In this document: positions 21,301 to 33,904 of the stretch, in pieces
Layout: each line of letters opens with the position of its first letter
How positions within the stretch are numbered: position 1 is the stretch's first letter
Source: Manihot esculenta
Taxonomy: Eukaryota > Streptophyta > Magnoliopsida > Malpighiales > Euphorbiaceae
Direction: 5' to 3'
DNA: 64,000 nt
Assembly (NCBI RefSeq): GCF_001659605.2
Contig: NC_035175.2
Location: 30,351,705 to 30,415,704 of the forward strand
Program-made: the position numbers and the translations under genes
The notes under the pieces: generated by a model
What the model was told of the DNA's origin: nothing
Seen by the model: only the letters and a program-made list of their open reading frames with translations
Databases searched by the model: none

Positions 21301-23242
21301 ACATCCCTTCCTAAGCAACCTACGAGCCTGAAGAGCTAATATCAGACCTCTAGGTGTACCCCTCCTATCTCCCCTGAAGACAACCTCTGACCCATCCTGA
21401 ACTCTGAACCTGGCTACCTTGTCCCTGCAGTCCAAGGTAGCACCATGGGTAGATAACCAGTCCATCCCTAAAATGACGTCAAAATCTGTCAAATCTAGAA
21501 CCACTAGGTCGGCGGACAAGCATCTTCCCTCAACAAAGACTGGACTGCACTTGCAGACTGACTCTGCCACTGATGGATCACACTTGGGTCCACTGATCCA
21601 GAGAGGACACTCTAACTCAGAGATCATCAACCCCAACCTCTGGACGGCTCTCGGAGCAATAAAAGAATGAGATGCACCAGGGTCCATCAAGGCATACACA
21701 TCTGAACAACCAATGACTAAGTTACCTGCCACCACGGTGTTAGATGCATCTGCCTCCTGCTGAGTCATCGTGAACATCCGTGCTGGAGCTGATGGACCTT
21801 CACCTCTGAAACCCGCTGAAGAAGAGGCTGCCCCTCTCCCTCTGCCTCTGCCACTGGCCTGAGTCATGGCTGGAGCTGCTGGCTGAGCACACTACCTGAA
21901 GCTGTCTGCTGAGCACACTACCTGAAGCTGTCTGCTGAGACTGTACTCCAAAAGCTGCCCTAGGACACTCTCGAGCCATGTGTCCCTCTTGCCCACATCT
22001 GAAGCAGGCTGCTGTCCCAGCCCGACAAACTCCCCTGTGTAGCCTACCACACTTTGCACAAACTGCATTATCCGCGCCAGAGCTTGAGCCACTCCCTAGT
22101 CCCAGACTGGACTTGACCTTGTTCCAAAACTTGTTCTTCTTGGGCTTCCTAGTGGTGTTACTCCACTTTTTGCTACCTGAAGCTGCTGCACTGAAAGAAG
22201 AAGAGCCTGGGGTCTTGGAACCAGAAGGCTGTGCCACTAACTGCTTAACTGTTCCCTAAACGATGGCACTGGCCTCCATTTTCTGGGCCATATCCACTAT
22301 GGCGTGGAAGCTCTCCCTATCTGCTGACTGGATCAAGGAGGAATATCTAGAGTGGAGTTTCATGATATACCTCCTTGACCTTTTCTGATCCGTGTCAAGG
22401 TTTTGCCCTGCAAATGGTAACAGCTCCAAGAATCTGTCTGTGAACTCCTCTACACCCATATCCTCGGTCTGCCTCAACTGCTCAAACTCTATCATCTTCA
22501 GCTCCCTTGAACTATCTGGGAACGCCCAACCTGCAAACTCGTTTGCAAACTCCTCCCAAGACATGTTGTCTACTCTAGGGTTCACATAATTCTTGAACCA
22601 CTCTCGTGCCTTCTTGCACTTAAGTGTGAACCCAGCCATCTGAATGGCTCTACTGTCATCAGCCCCAATCTCATCCGTGATCACCTTAACCCTTTCCAGA
22701 TACACAAATGGGTCATCTCCTTTTTCATACTGGGGAGCACCCAACTTCATGTAGTCTGTCATCTTGACCTTGCTCCCACTGGCTGAGCTAGGTCTAGGGG
22801 GTTGAGTAGCTGGGGCTGCTGGTTCTGTAGGTGGTGGAGGTGGGGCAACATTTTCTGAGGTAGGGTTTGGGTAATAAGGTGGGGGTGGATACATTGGGTA
22901 TTGTGAATATGGTGGGTAGTAGGGTGGCTGAACAAATCCCGAGGCCTGAGTGCCTCCTTGGGACTCTCCCATTCCCTCTTCTGACATGCTAACTCCCAAA
23001 CTGCCATCCCTCCTCTGCTCTACATCCATATCATCCCCCATGCCTTCTGACATTCCTCCCTAAACTGTTCCCCTCACTGATCTGCTCCTACCCAGATCCA
23101 GAGACCTTATAGGGTCTCTTACTGTTCTTTCTCTATTAGACCTACTAGACATCGCCCTAGGCAATATAGGAGGACGGGCGCTCATGCCCTCATCCTCAGG
23201 TGGCACTCCAGTCAATCTTGCTGATCGACGAGTTCCCCTCAT
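18340..23242 (-). pseudogene. Element B Gag-Pol polyprotein, disrupted only in gag
   Basis: Same domain order as element A. The pol part (PR to chromodomain-like end, 21867 to 18340) is one open frame of 1175 codons with DPGAS protease, FIDD reverse transcriptase (20671-20682), RNase H with TDHKSLQYI, integrase zinc region and the full C-terminus. The gag part is broken: TAG at 23060-23062 (CAG in A), TAG at 22256-22258 (CAG in A), and a 26-bp tandem duplication at 21885-21936 that shifts frame just after the CCHC knuckle. Gag also lacks a stretch of the proline/tyrosine-rich region found in A (between GFVQPPYYP and PPYSQYP). The intact pol frame shows the element decayed late. Confidence 0.95.
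21885..21936 (-). repeat. 26-bp tandem duplication in element B gag
   Basis: Two adjacent identical 26-bp copies, 21885-21910 and 21911-21936. Element A has a single copy. 26 is not a multiple of three, so the reading frame is lost between the zinc knuckle and protease. Confidence 0.9.
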
Positions 23243-23495
23243 CCTGTTTTCTGAAAGGCAGCACATAACAAGCAAACATTAGCATCATATGGTTCATGTG
23301 GGCACACATGAACCCTCATCACATGCATATCATTCATATCATAGCATTAATGCACATGTATAAAATCATGGCATTTCACATCATCAAACAAGACAGGACT
23401 CCACATCCTATCCTAGTGGACATGATCTTCCTATTGTGCTTGACCTTCTATAACATCTATGAGCCCGACACTCTAGGTCCGACCATATGAACCTA

Positions 23496-23509
23496 GGGCT
23501 CTGATACCA
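23496..23509 (-). promoter_or_regulatory. Element B primer binding site
   Basis: Plus-strand GGGCTCTGATACCA is the reverse complement of TGGTATCAGAGCCC, the iMet primer site, three bases inside the 5' LTR. Confidence 0.9.
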
Positions 23510-23512
23510 TTC

Positions 23513-23804
23513 TGTAACGACCCGAAAATCGGACCGCTACCGGCGCTAGGATCCAGATCGGCTTAAGGCCGCCGGGATCCGTAGCAAGCCTGACATGTAA
23601 CCTGTAAACCTGTTTAATCCCATACATGATCAACAATCATACATAAAAATTAAAACTTTTCTTTCATTCATTCCTCATACACCAAACTCAACCTGTGCAT
23701 GCACTAAAACATAATCATAAACTTGACCCCTCTGTGGGATCTCATCAATGCCCCAATGGGCGATATACATGTGTTGAGTTGGCTAACATCTATATCATCA
23801 AATA
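23513..23804 (-). repeat. Element B 5' LTR, inner segment
   Basis: Starts TGTAACGACCCGAAAATCGG (plus reading) and is cut at 23804 by element C. It continues at 32120-33101; the two pieces total 1274 bp, as in the other B LTR. Confidence 0.95.
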
Positions 23805-25343
23805 TGTAACGACCCCAAAATGGACCGTCACCGGCGCTAGGATTCAGGTCGGCTTAAGGCCGCCAGAACCCGTAGCAAGCCTGCTATACTCTCTGTGTAC
23901 CTGTAAAACTCATACATGATCATACATTTTCTGTGAAAATAAAAACTCTTTTCTGAACCAAGGCTTAACCTGTGCATGCACTATCTCTGTACTCTGTATT
24001 ATGTACTCATGTACTCTGTACTCTGTACTCTGTACCCCTGACTAGAGCTTGCTCTAGATGGGTTAACTCATACCTGTTAAGCCTGGTTTTTCACATACAG
24101 TAAAACCTATATACATATACAGATCATGTACAAAACATACATCACTGAGTCAAGCACAGTTCTAACTTTATACACAACTATTACATCTCATTAATATTAC
24201 ATGTCCACTCTAAGCTATTACAAATCTCTTTACTCTTCCTGTACTCTGCTGGACTGTCCCTGTACACTGTACACTGAACCTGCAAAACTGGGGTTAAGGG
24301 AGTGGGATGAGCTCTATAGCCCAGTGAGTAGAACAGTAAAACATCTCAGTAAAATATGATCTCATGGAATGCACCATAGCACAGACAAGCCACATCAAGA
24401 GTAAACCTGTCACCACATAGTCCCAGTAACTCTGTGCCAGGGCGTAGAATCGAGCACCTGGTCTTCCTGTCATATATGTATATGTGTATATAACACCTCT
24501 GTACTTACCATTGCCAGGGCGTAGTCAAAGGCTCCTGGACTTGCTATACCTGCCAGGGCGTAGTCAAAGGCTCCTGGACTTCCTGTCTGAGACTATTGGA
24601 TCATTCAGCATTCACTCACATCACCAAAGAACGATGCAATGCAACATATTCATGGATACTAATGCAATCAACCTATGGCATAATCATGATGCATGAGATA
24701 TGCTAAAACATTCCATTGTGCAAGTAAAAGAGTTAAGTTTAGTTCCACTCACCTCTGGCTAACTGGACTGACTCTGCAGGCGCTGGAGCAGAACTCACTG
24801 CTGCTCTCTCTGGTTCCTCTGGTCTGTACCTATACAGATAGACTGAAATGAGGGACCAAACTAGCTTATGACCAACTCTATTAAACTCCCCAAGAATCCC
24901 CTTAAACTCACTCTAACATCCATACAAAGCATACAAAAGAAAGTTGGACAGAACACTTTCGGCGGCAGGTTCGGCGGCCGAAAGTCCTCTCCAGAGACGA
25001 AACTCAAGCACCTTCGGCGGCCGAACTTCCACTTTCGGCTGCCGAACCCTTTCGGGGGCAAGTTTCGAAGGCCAAAAGGCACTCCAGAGACGAAAGTCTC
25101 TAACCTTCGGCGGCACCTTCGGCGGCTACACGTGAAACCGAAAGCCATGCATGTTCGGCGGCCGAACCTGGCTTTTCTGCCTTGGTTTATTTCACTCAAA
25201 AACTCATTTTCTTATGCTTAAAACTTAATGAACATATCAAAACATGTGAGAAAAACAGAAATCAAACCCTGCTAGAGACCTCCGACATCAGAAACTCCAT
25301 CGGAAAGTAGAAGTCCGATGCCGGACTCGAGTCGGGTATTACA
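23805..25343 (-). repeat. Element C 3' LTR (1539 bp)
   Basis: Palindrome array at about 24955-25165; hairpin array 24430-24590 with two complete CCAGGGCGTAGTC units plus one variant. Compared with the 5' LTR it has one extra 7-bp TACTCTG unit and one extra 12-bp palindrome half unit, and lacks one 40-bp hairpin unit. Confidence 0.95.
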
Positions 25344-25356
25344 TTCTCCCCCCCTT
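25344..25356 (-). promoter_or_regulatory. Element C polypurine tract
   Basis: TTCTCCCCCCCTT in plus reading, next to the 3' LTR, followed by the conserved hairpin at 25359-25380. Confidence 0.9.
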
Positions 25357-25421
25357 AAGACCATTCGTCCTCGAATGATCCTAAAACAAACAATGAACAC
25401 ATCAAAAGGAGGAAACTAACC

Positions 25422-28400
25422 TCAAAACAACTCTGGATACTGCTGGAGCATAGATTCCCACATCTCCCAGGTGCACTCTTCTAGATTATGGTGGTTCCAC
25501 AGGACTTTCACCATCGGAATCTCCTTGTTCCTTAGCTGTCTGATCTGTGTGTCCAGAATCCGCACTGGCTGCTCTATGTAGGTGAGATCTGTATGAATCT
25601 CCACCTCAGGCTCACTCAGAACTTGATTCGGATCTGACACAAACTGCCGTAGCATAGAAACATGAAAGACCGGGTGAATCCTCTCCATAGAAGCAGGTAA
25701 ATCCAGCTTATACGACACATTTCTGATCCTCTGCAACACCTCAAAGGGTCCAATGTACCGTGGAGCTAATTTACCTTTCTTCCCGAAACGAACCACTCCT
25801 TTCATTGGAGACACTTTCAGCAATACCCAATTACCCTCCTGGAACTCTAACTGCTTTCTGCGAACGTCTGCATAACTTTTCTGTCTGCTCTGCGCTGTTC
25901 TGATTCTCTTTCTGATCATGGGCACCACTCTACTGGTAATTTCTACTAACTCTGGCCCTGCAAGAGCCCTCTCTCCTATCTCTTCCCAGCAAACAGGGGA
26001 TCTGCACTTCCTCCCATACAACGCTTCATAAGGAGCCATCCCAATGCTAGGCTGTTATTGTAAGCAAACTCTACCAAAGGTAAATGCTGCCTCCAAGAAC
26101 CGCCAAAGTCTAACACACATAGTCGAAGCATATCCTCTATGGTCTGGATGGTCCTTTCTGACTGTCCATCAGTCTGTGGGTGGAAAGCAGTGCTAAAATC
26201 CAGTCTCGTGCCCATCGCACTCTGCAGACTCCGTCAAAAGCGGGAGGTAAACTGAGGTCCTCTGTCTGACACTATAGACACTGGAACTCCATGTAATCTC
26301 ACGATCTCATTCAGATAGACCTGTGCCAACTTATCCACAGAATAGTTACTCCGTACTGGAAGAAAATGAGCAGATTTCGTGAGTCTGTCCACAATCACCC
26401 ATATAGAATCTATCCTGTTGGACGTAGCTGGTAAACCCACTACAAAATCCATGGCTAGGTTTTCCCATTTCCACTCTGGAATCGGTAATGGGTTAAGCAT
26501 TCCGGCTGGTTTCTGATGTTCTAGTTTCACCCTCTGGCAAACCTCACAGGCTGTCACGAACTGCGCCACTTCCTTCTTCATGGCTGGCCACCAATAGACC
26601 TTTTTCAGATCCTGGTACATCTTGGTGGCTCCAGGGTGAACACTATACCTCGCATTATGAGCTTCCCTCATAATGTCTTCCTTCACACTGCTCCTATCTG
26701 GTACACAAAGTCGACTCCCATAACGAAGGATCCCTTCGCTATCAAATCTGAACTCTGCACTATTGCCTGACTGAACAGTCCTGGCAATTTTCATCAACTC
26801 AGGGTCCTCATGCTGTCTCTGTGCGATTTGCTCCAGAAACACAGGTGTCACTCTCATCTGTGCGATCAATGCACCTGTATCAGACAACTCTAACTGTAAT
26901 CCTTCTTCGAAGAGCTTATAAAGCTCCATCACGATTGGTCTCCGCTCTGCTGCTATATGGGATAAACTGCCTAGTGACTTCCGGCTTAGGGCGTCTGCCA
27001 CAACATTCGCCTTACCCGGATGATACTGGATCTTACAATCATAATCACTGAGCAATTCTACCCATCTTCTCTGCCTCAAATTCAGCTCTCTTTGACTCAA
27101 GATGTACTGTAAACTCTTGTGAACGGTGAAGATCTCGCATTTCACTCCGTAGAGGTAATGCCGCCACATCTTAAGTGCAAAGATAACTGCTGCCATCTCG
27201 AGGTCATGGGTGGGGTAATTCAACTCGTGCTTCTTCAACTGTCTAGAAGCATAAGCTATCACCCTATCACTCTGCATCAAAACACAACCCAATCCCACTC
27301 GAGATGCATCACAGAACACTGTGAAATCCTCATTACCCATAGGCAGAGCTAACACTGGTGCTGTTGTCAATCTCCTCTTGAGCTCCTCAAAGCTTTCTTC
27401 ACACTGGTCTGACCAAACAAACTTCTGGTTCTTCTGAGTCAGTTTGGTCATAGGAGCTGCTATCTTTGAGAAGTTCTGAACGAACCTCCTGTAGTAACCT
27501 GCCAGTCCCAGAAAGCTTTTAATCTCAGTCACTGTCGTGGGTCTGGGCCAGTTAGCTACAGCCTCTATCTTCTTGGGATCTACCTCAATACCCTCTGCTG
27601 ATACCACATGTCCCAAGAAGGCAATGCTCCTCAACCAAAACTCACACTTCGAGAACTTGGCATATAAACCATGCTCTCTCAGTGTCTGCAGAACGATCCT
27701 CAAATGCTGGGCATGCTCTTCTGCTTCTCTAGAATACACTAAGATATCATCGATGAACACAATGACAAAGTGATCCAGAAACTCACTGAATACCCTGTTC
27801 ATGAGATCCATAAATGCTGCAGGGGCGTTAGTCAACCCGAACGGCATCACTAAGAACTCATAATGCCCATATCTGGTCCTGAAAGCTGTCTTAGGCACAT
27901 CTGCCTCTCGGACTCTCAACTGATGATACCCAGATCTCAGATCTATTTTAGAAAAACAACCTGCTCCAGCTAGCTGGTCAAATAGATCATCAATCCGAGG
28001 TAAAGGATACCTATTCTTGGTAGTGACCTTGTTCAACTGTCTGTAGTCGATACAAAGTCTGAGGGATCCATCCTTCTTTCTAACAAAGAGCACTGGAGCA
28101 CCCCAAGGTGAGGTACTAGGGCGGATGAAACCCTTATCTACCAAGTCTTGCAACTGTTCTTTCAACTCTTTTAACTCTGCCGGCGCCATCCTGTAGGGAG
28201 GAATAGAGATAGGTCTGGTATCAGGCAGCAATTCAATTTCAAACTCTATCTCCCTACCGGGTGGTAGTCCTGGAAGTTCGTCTGGAAAAACATCGAGAAA
28301 CTCTCGGACTACTGGTACTGTAGCTGGTTCCCTCACCTGACTGTCTAGCTCTCTCACATGAGCTAGAAACCCCTGACAACCCCTCCTAAGCAAACGACGA

Positions 28401-30333
28401 GCCTGAAGGGCTGAAATCATACCTCTGGGTGTACCTCTCCTGTCTCCTCTGAAGACACACTCTGACCCATCCTGGTCTCTGAGACTCACTATCTTCTCTC
28501 TACAGTCCAAAGTAGCACTATATGCAGATAGCCAATCCATCCCTAGAATGACATCAAAATCTGTCAAGTCTAGAACCACAAGGTCAGCTAGAAGGCATCT
28601 ACCCTCTATGAACACTGGACTGAAACGACAGACTGACACTGCCACTGATGGGTCACATCTAGGTCCACTGACCCAGAGAGGATACTCTAACTCAGAACTG
28701 ATCAAACCCAATCTCTCTATGGCTCTCGAAGCAATAAAGGAATGAGAAGCACCGGGGTCCATCAAAGCATACACATCTGAACACCCAATGATGAGATTAC
28801 CTGACACCACTGTGTTCGACGTGTTAGCCTCCTCTTGTGTCACTGTGAAAATCCGTGCTGGGGCTACCGGATTTCCACCTCAGGAACCTGCTGCTGAAGT
28901 AGAGGCTGCCCCTCTCCCTCTACCTCTGCCACTACTCTGAGGCATGACTGAAGCTGCTGGCCGAACAACTGGCTGTACCACACTGCTGAACTCATCTGCT
29001 GGGATGGTGCAAAAGTCATCTGCGGACAATCCCGAGCAATATGCCCTTCCTGTCCACATCGAAAACAAGCTGTAGATCCCAACCGAAAAACTCCTCCATG
29101 TGGTTTTTCGCATCATCTGCATACTGGAGCTGTGCCAGAGCCTGAGCCACTACCTATTCCCAGACCTGACTTGACTTTACTCCAAAACTTACTCTTTGTT
29201 CCTTTTGCTCTATCCCATCTCTTACTGCCTGGGGTGGGGGCTTTAGAACCCGAAGCCTGCGCCTTTGACTGTTTCTGAATATTGGCACTAGCTTCCATTT
29301 TCCTGGCTGCGTCTACTATAGTGTGGAAACTCTTCTTTTCTGCTGGAAGAATCAAGGAAGAATACCTGGGATGCAATCTCATCGTATATCTCCTTGCTTT
29401 CTTTTGATCAGTATCATAGGCTTGACCCACATACTGAAGCAAATCCAGGAACTTATCTGTGAATTCATCAACACTCATCTCATCTGTTTGTCGCAACTGT
29501 TCAAACTCTATTACTTTCATCTCTCTAGAACTATCAGGAAAAGCCCACCCTGTAAACTCATTGGCGAGCTCTCCCCATGACATGTTGTCCATTCTAGGCT
29601 CCACATAATTCTTAAACCATTCTCTGGCTTTCTTGCATTTAAGTGTAAACCCTGCCATCTCAATGGCTCTCCTATCATCTGCTCCCAATTCACTGGTTAT
29701 CATCCTAACTGCTCTGAGGTAGTCAAATGGATCATCTCCCGTGTTATACTTCGGAGCATCCAATTTCAAGTACTCCGTCATTTGAACTTTACCTCCAGAT
29801 GAGCTAGGTTGATGTCTGTCAACAACAGGGGCTACTGGTTCTGGTGGTGGTACTGGGTCATTTGGTTCTGGGTGTGCTGCACTTGGATGGGTAGGGGAAG
29901 ATGGATACATAGGATATGGGGGATAGTAAGGAGGATAAGGCATATATGGCATATACGGGGGATATGGGACAAAACTAGAGTACTCCGACATACCTCCCAT
30001 CGGATACTCTGGGTCCTGCGGAAAGGCTGGATAGCCAAAACCTGAGGCCTGAGCGCCTCCCTGCGACTCTCCCATACCTTCCTCAAATCTGCCTATACCC
30101 ATGCTATCATCTCTAGACTGGTCAATCTCCATAGCCTCCCTCCTTTCCTCTGATCCTCCTCCCCTAGCTGTACCTCTTCTGCTCTCGTCTACAGACCTTC
30201 GAGGGTCTATTGACGTACCTTCCCTGCTAGATCTCTGCGACCTTGCCCTAGGCAATGCAGGAGGACGAGCAGCTGGTCTCTCACTCTCTAGTGGGACTCC
30301 AGTCAATCGAGCTGATCGACGAGTTCCTCTCAT
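25422..30333 (-). pseudogene. Element C Gag-Pol polyprotein, disrupted
   Basis: Begins [14 protein letters not shown] at 30333. Gag ([22 protein letters not shown]), CCHC knuckle [22 protein letters not shown] protease, RT with FIDD, RNase H, integrase and the chromodomain-like C-terminus are all present. Breaks: TGA at 29113-29115 in the first cysteine motif of gag; a 1-bp loss near 28985; TGA at 28880-28882 (CGA in G); TGA at 26234-26236 in integrase (TGG in G); and a 7-bp loss near 26048 in integrase. RNase H has TVHKS where the relatives read TDHKS, a change at a conserved acidic residue. Close to G in sequence. Confidence 0.94.
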
Positions 30334-30537
30334 CTTTACTCTGGAAACACAACATATAACATACCAAGTTAACACATAAACATCACATAGCAATAATACA
30401 CATGCAAAACTCATGGCATATCATAACAGATAGGACTCAAGACCCTATCCTAGTGGACATGATTTCCTATTGTGCTTGACCACTTCTAACCTGTCTGAGC
30501 CCGACACTATCTCTATAGGTCCGATCATGTGAACCTA

Positions 30538-30551
30538 GGGCTCTGATACCA
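30538..30551 (-). promoter_or_regulatory. Element C primer binding site
   Basis: GGGCTCTGATACCA in plus reading; iMet type, three bases inside the 5' LTR. Confidence 0.9.
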
Positions 30552-30554
30552 ATC

Positions 30555-32114
30555 TGTAACGACCCCAAAATGGACCGTCACCGGTGCTAGGATTCAGGTC
30601 GGCTTAAAGCCGCCAGAACCCGTAGCAAGCCTGCTATACTCTCTGTGTACCTATAAAACTCATACATGATCATACATTTTCTGTGAAAATAAAAACTCTT
30701 TTCTGAACCAAGGCTTAACCTGTGCATGCACTATCTCTGTACTCTGTATTCTGTACTCATGTACTCTGTACTCTGTACCCCTGACTAGAGCTTGCTCTAG
30801 ATGGGTTAACTCATACCTGTTAAGCCTGGTTTTTCACATACAGTAAAACCTATATACATATACAGATCATGTACAAAACATACATCACTGAGTCAAGCAC
30901 AGTTCTAACTTTATACACAACTATTACATCTCATTAATATTACATGTCCACTCTAAGCTATTACAAATCTCTTTACTCTTCCTGTACTCTGCTGGACTGT
31001 CCCTGTACACTGTACACTGAACCTGCAAAACTGGGGTTAAGGGAGTGGGATGAGCTCTATAGCCCAGTGAGTAGAACAGTAAAACATCTCAGTAAAATAT
31101 GATCTCATGGAATGCACCATAGCACAGACAAGCCACATCAAGAGTAAACCTGTCACCACATAGTCCCAGTAACTCTGTGCCAGGGCATAGAATCGAGCAC
31201 CTGGTCTTCCTGTCATATATGTATATGTGTATATAACACCTCTGTACTTACCATTGCCAGGGCGTAGTCAAAGGCTCCTGGACTTGCTATACCTGCCAGG
31301 GCGTAGTCAAAGGCTCCTGGACTTCTCTATACCTGCCAGGGCGTAGTCAAAGGCTCCTGGACTTCCTGTCTGAGACTATTGGATCATTCAGCATTCACTC
31401 ACATCACCAAAGAACGTTGCAATGCAACATATTCGTAGATACTAATGCAATCAACCTATGGCATAATCATGATGCATGAGATATGCTAAAACATTCCATT
31501 GTGCAAGTAAAAGAGTTAAGTTTAGTTCCACTCACCTCTGGCTAACTGGACTGACTCTGCAGGCGCTGGAGCAGAACTCACTGCTGCTCTCTCTGGTTCC
31601 TCTGGTCTGTACCTATACAGATAGACTGAAATAAGGGACCAAACTAGCTTATGACCAACTCTATTAAACTCCCCAAGAATCCCCTTAAACTCACTCTAAC
31701 ATCCATGCAAAGCATACAAAAGAAAGCTGGACAGAACACTTTCGGCGGCAGGTTCGGCGGCCGAAAGTCCTCTCCAGATAAGAAACTCAAGCACCTTCGG
31801 TGGCCGAACTTCCACTTTCGGCTGCCGAACCCTTTCGGGGGCAAGTTTCGGAGGCCAAAAGGCACTCCAGAGATGAAAGTCTCTAACCTTCGGCGGCCAC
31901 ACGTGAAACCGAAAGCCATGCATGTTCGGCGGCCGAACCTGGCTTTTCTGCCTTGGTTCATTTCACTCAAAAACTCATTTCCTTATGCTTAAAACTTAAT
32001 GAACATATCAAAACATGTGAGAAAAATAGAAATCAAACCCTGCTAGAGACCTCCGACATCAGAAACTCCATCGGAAAGTAGAAGTCCGATGCCGGACTCG
32101 AGCCGGGTATTACA
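30555..32114 (-). repeat. Element C 5' LTR (1560 bp)
   Basis: Same structure and same internal deletion as the 3' LTR. The hairpin array (31175-31350) has one more 40-bp unit than its partner. Confidence 0.95.
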
Positions 32115-32119
32115 AAATA

Positions 32120-33101
32120 TCTAAGATCATGCATCAACAAGGGATTACAATGAACTATGGTCAAGCACAATTCTAAACCTCAATATCATTACACATAACA
32201 TAACTATTCAGTTATACATCATCTTACAATTTATCATGTCCACTATCTATCTATTACAAACATAAGACTTTACTCTTCTTGACTTCTCTGTCTAGCCCGT
32301 ACCTGCAATCCTGGGGGATTAGGGAAAAGGGGTGAGCTACTAGAGCCCAGTGAGCAGAATAATAGAAAACAACATTTAAAAATCTCATGCCATCATGTAA
32401 TGCAACACCTCACAACAAATCACATCTCGGATGGTATTGTCACCAATAGTCCTCTACATTCCAAAGTGCCGGGACGTAGAATGGGTACAACCGGTCTTTC
32501 TCTTAATATAACATATCATAACATTCCAATGTGCCAGGGACGTAGAATGGGTACAACCTGGACTTTCTCTTACATAGTGCCAGGGACGTAGAATGGGTAC
32601 AACCTGGACTTCCATACCATATCATGCCGTAACATCATCATACCATATGAGGACTAAAGGATCATCCAATAACCAATCCACATCAACATCATAAATGCAA
32701 TGCAACATATTCGCGATTTCTAATGCAAACAACCTAATTCATCACATGGCATTCATGATGCATGAACATGCTCAAAACCTTATATTTTATTTGCTTTAAA
32801 TCGTAAAGGTTTATTCTACTCACCTCTTGGCTAGCTCTGACAAAGACTGAAGCAGCTAACTCACTGCTGAGGTCCTCGGTTCCTCGGGTCTGAACCTACA
32901 CAGGTGGACTCAAATGAGGGACCAACAACTAGAACATAACTCTAAAAATATCCCCCAAAGACCCCCTAAAACACCTCAAAACAATCATTAAAACATGAAA
33001 ACATTTGTGAAAACATGATTTTACCCTTCTAGAGGTCTCCGACATCCGAGATTCCACCGGACGGTAGGAATTCCGATACCGGAGTCTAGCCGGGTATTAC
33101 A
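32120..33101 (-). repeat. Element B 5' LTR, outer segment
   Basis: Continues from 23804 and ends at GGGTATTACA; CCAAT follows. It shows the same ATGATT deletion junction as the 3' LTR (near 32984-32990). Confidence 0.95.
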
Positions 33102-33904
33102 CCAATTACTAATCAACAAATTGCCAAGGAACGTCCTTGGGCCATAGGCATCAAAACAATTGCCAATTGCATGAAGAATAAGAAAGATCCAAACCCTAGC
33201 TACTCAAACGCATGAGATGTTGCTAGATCATACAATTTCTTGGGTTTTTACACCAAGTGTTCTAAGATCAGAATATTTCCAGCAATTACGGACTAACAAA
33301 TATCCTAATCAATAATTAATTAACTTTGCAATCAAGAATCAAGTGGCCAATTTGATCAAAACAACAAAGCAATCTTTAGAATTAAGCACAATTGCATAAA
33401 TATTGAATAAAATCAAAGACAAAAGTTTCTGTTCAGATCTCACAACCTTTTAAACAACCTTAGTTTCAACCAAACTTCAACTAGAAAGAAGGGTTTCAGC
33501 CACTCATGGCTGAACCAAAACAGAAAATTAAAGAAAAGAAGAAAGAAGATGAAGAACTAAGGAGAGAGAGCCTTGGAGAGTGGCTACCGATTCTTGGAGA
33601 ATTCCTCTTGATGGAAGATGATTCTTGGTCTTCTTGAAGGCCTTTAAATAGATCTTGAGAGGCTGCTTATTTCCTCTTTAGTGTCCATGCATCTTTTAGA
33701 GTTGATTGCCTATAGTGCCCTTGAGTTTTCTTTGTGCATGTGTGGAGTTGCAAGCCCTTTTTGGTCTTTTAATTGATGTCCAAGGTGTGTCCAAGAAGAT
33801 TCATGTACTAAAGAGGAAGGTGGAGCCTTGATTTGAATTTTGAATGAGCATGGCACTATGTAGGAAACATGTGATCTCCAAGATTTGGCTCATTGAATAG
33901 GGAG

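Larger units (their letters stand above)
23805..32114 (-). mobile_element. Element C: Ty3/gypsy chromovirus-type element, 8310 bp, full length
   Basis: Flanked by AAATA (23800-23804 and 32115-32119), minus strand, inserted in the 5' LTR of B. Its LTRs begin TGTAACGACCCCAAAATGG in plus reading and match element G far better than A or B. LTR lengths are 1539 and 1560 bp. Both LTRs share a deletion of about 660 bp relative to G that removes the TATA region. Confidence 0.96.
7080..33101 (-). mobile_element. Element B: Ty3/gypsy chromovirus-type element, full length, nested by A and C
   Basis: Bounded by the duplication CCAAT (7075-7079 and 33102-33106). Minus strand. Both LTRs are interrupted: the left (3') LTR by element A and the right (5') LTR by element C. 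Removing the insertions leaves LTRs of 1274 bp each and one internal region with primer site, polyprotein and polypurine tract. Its LTR equals the element A LTR minus exactly 987 bp. It is closely related to A in its coding region but differs by two TAG stops and a 26-bp duplication. It is older than A and C, which lie inside it. Confidence 0.95.

Noticed and set aside
29113..29115. Programmed stop-codon readthrough between gag and pol in C and G
   Set aside because: The stop lies inside a cysteine motif of gag rather than at a domain boundary, and the close relatives A, B and E have a sense codon there. Kept only as a shared-stop finding.
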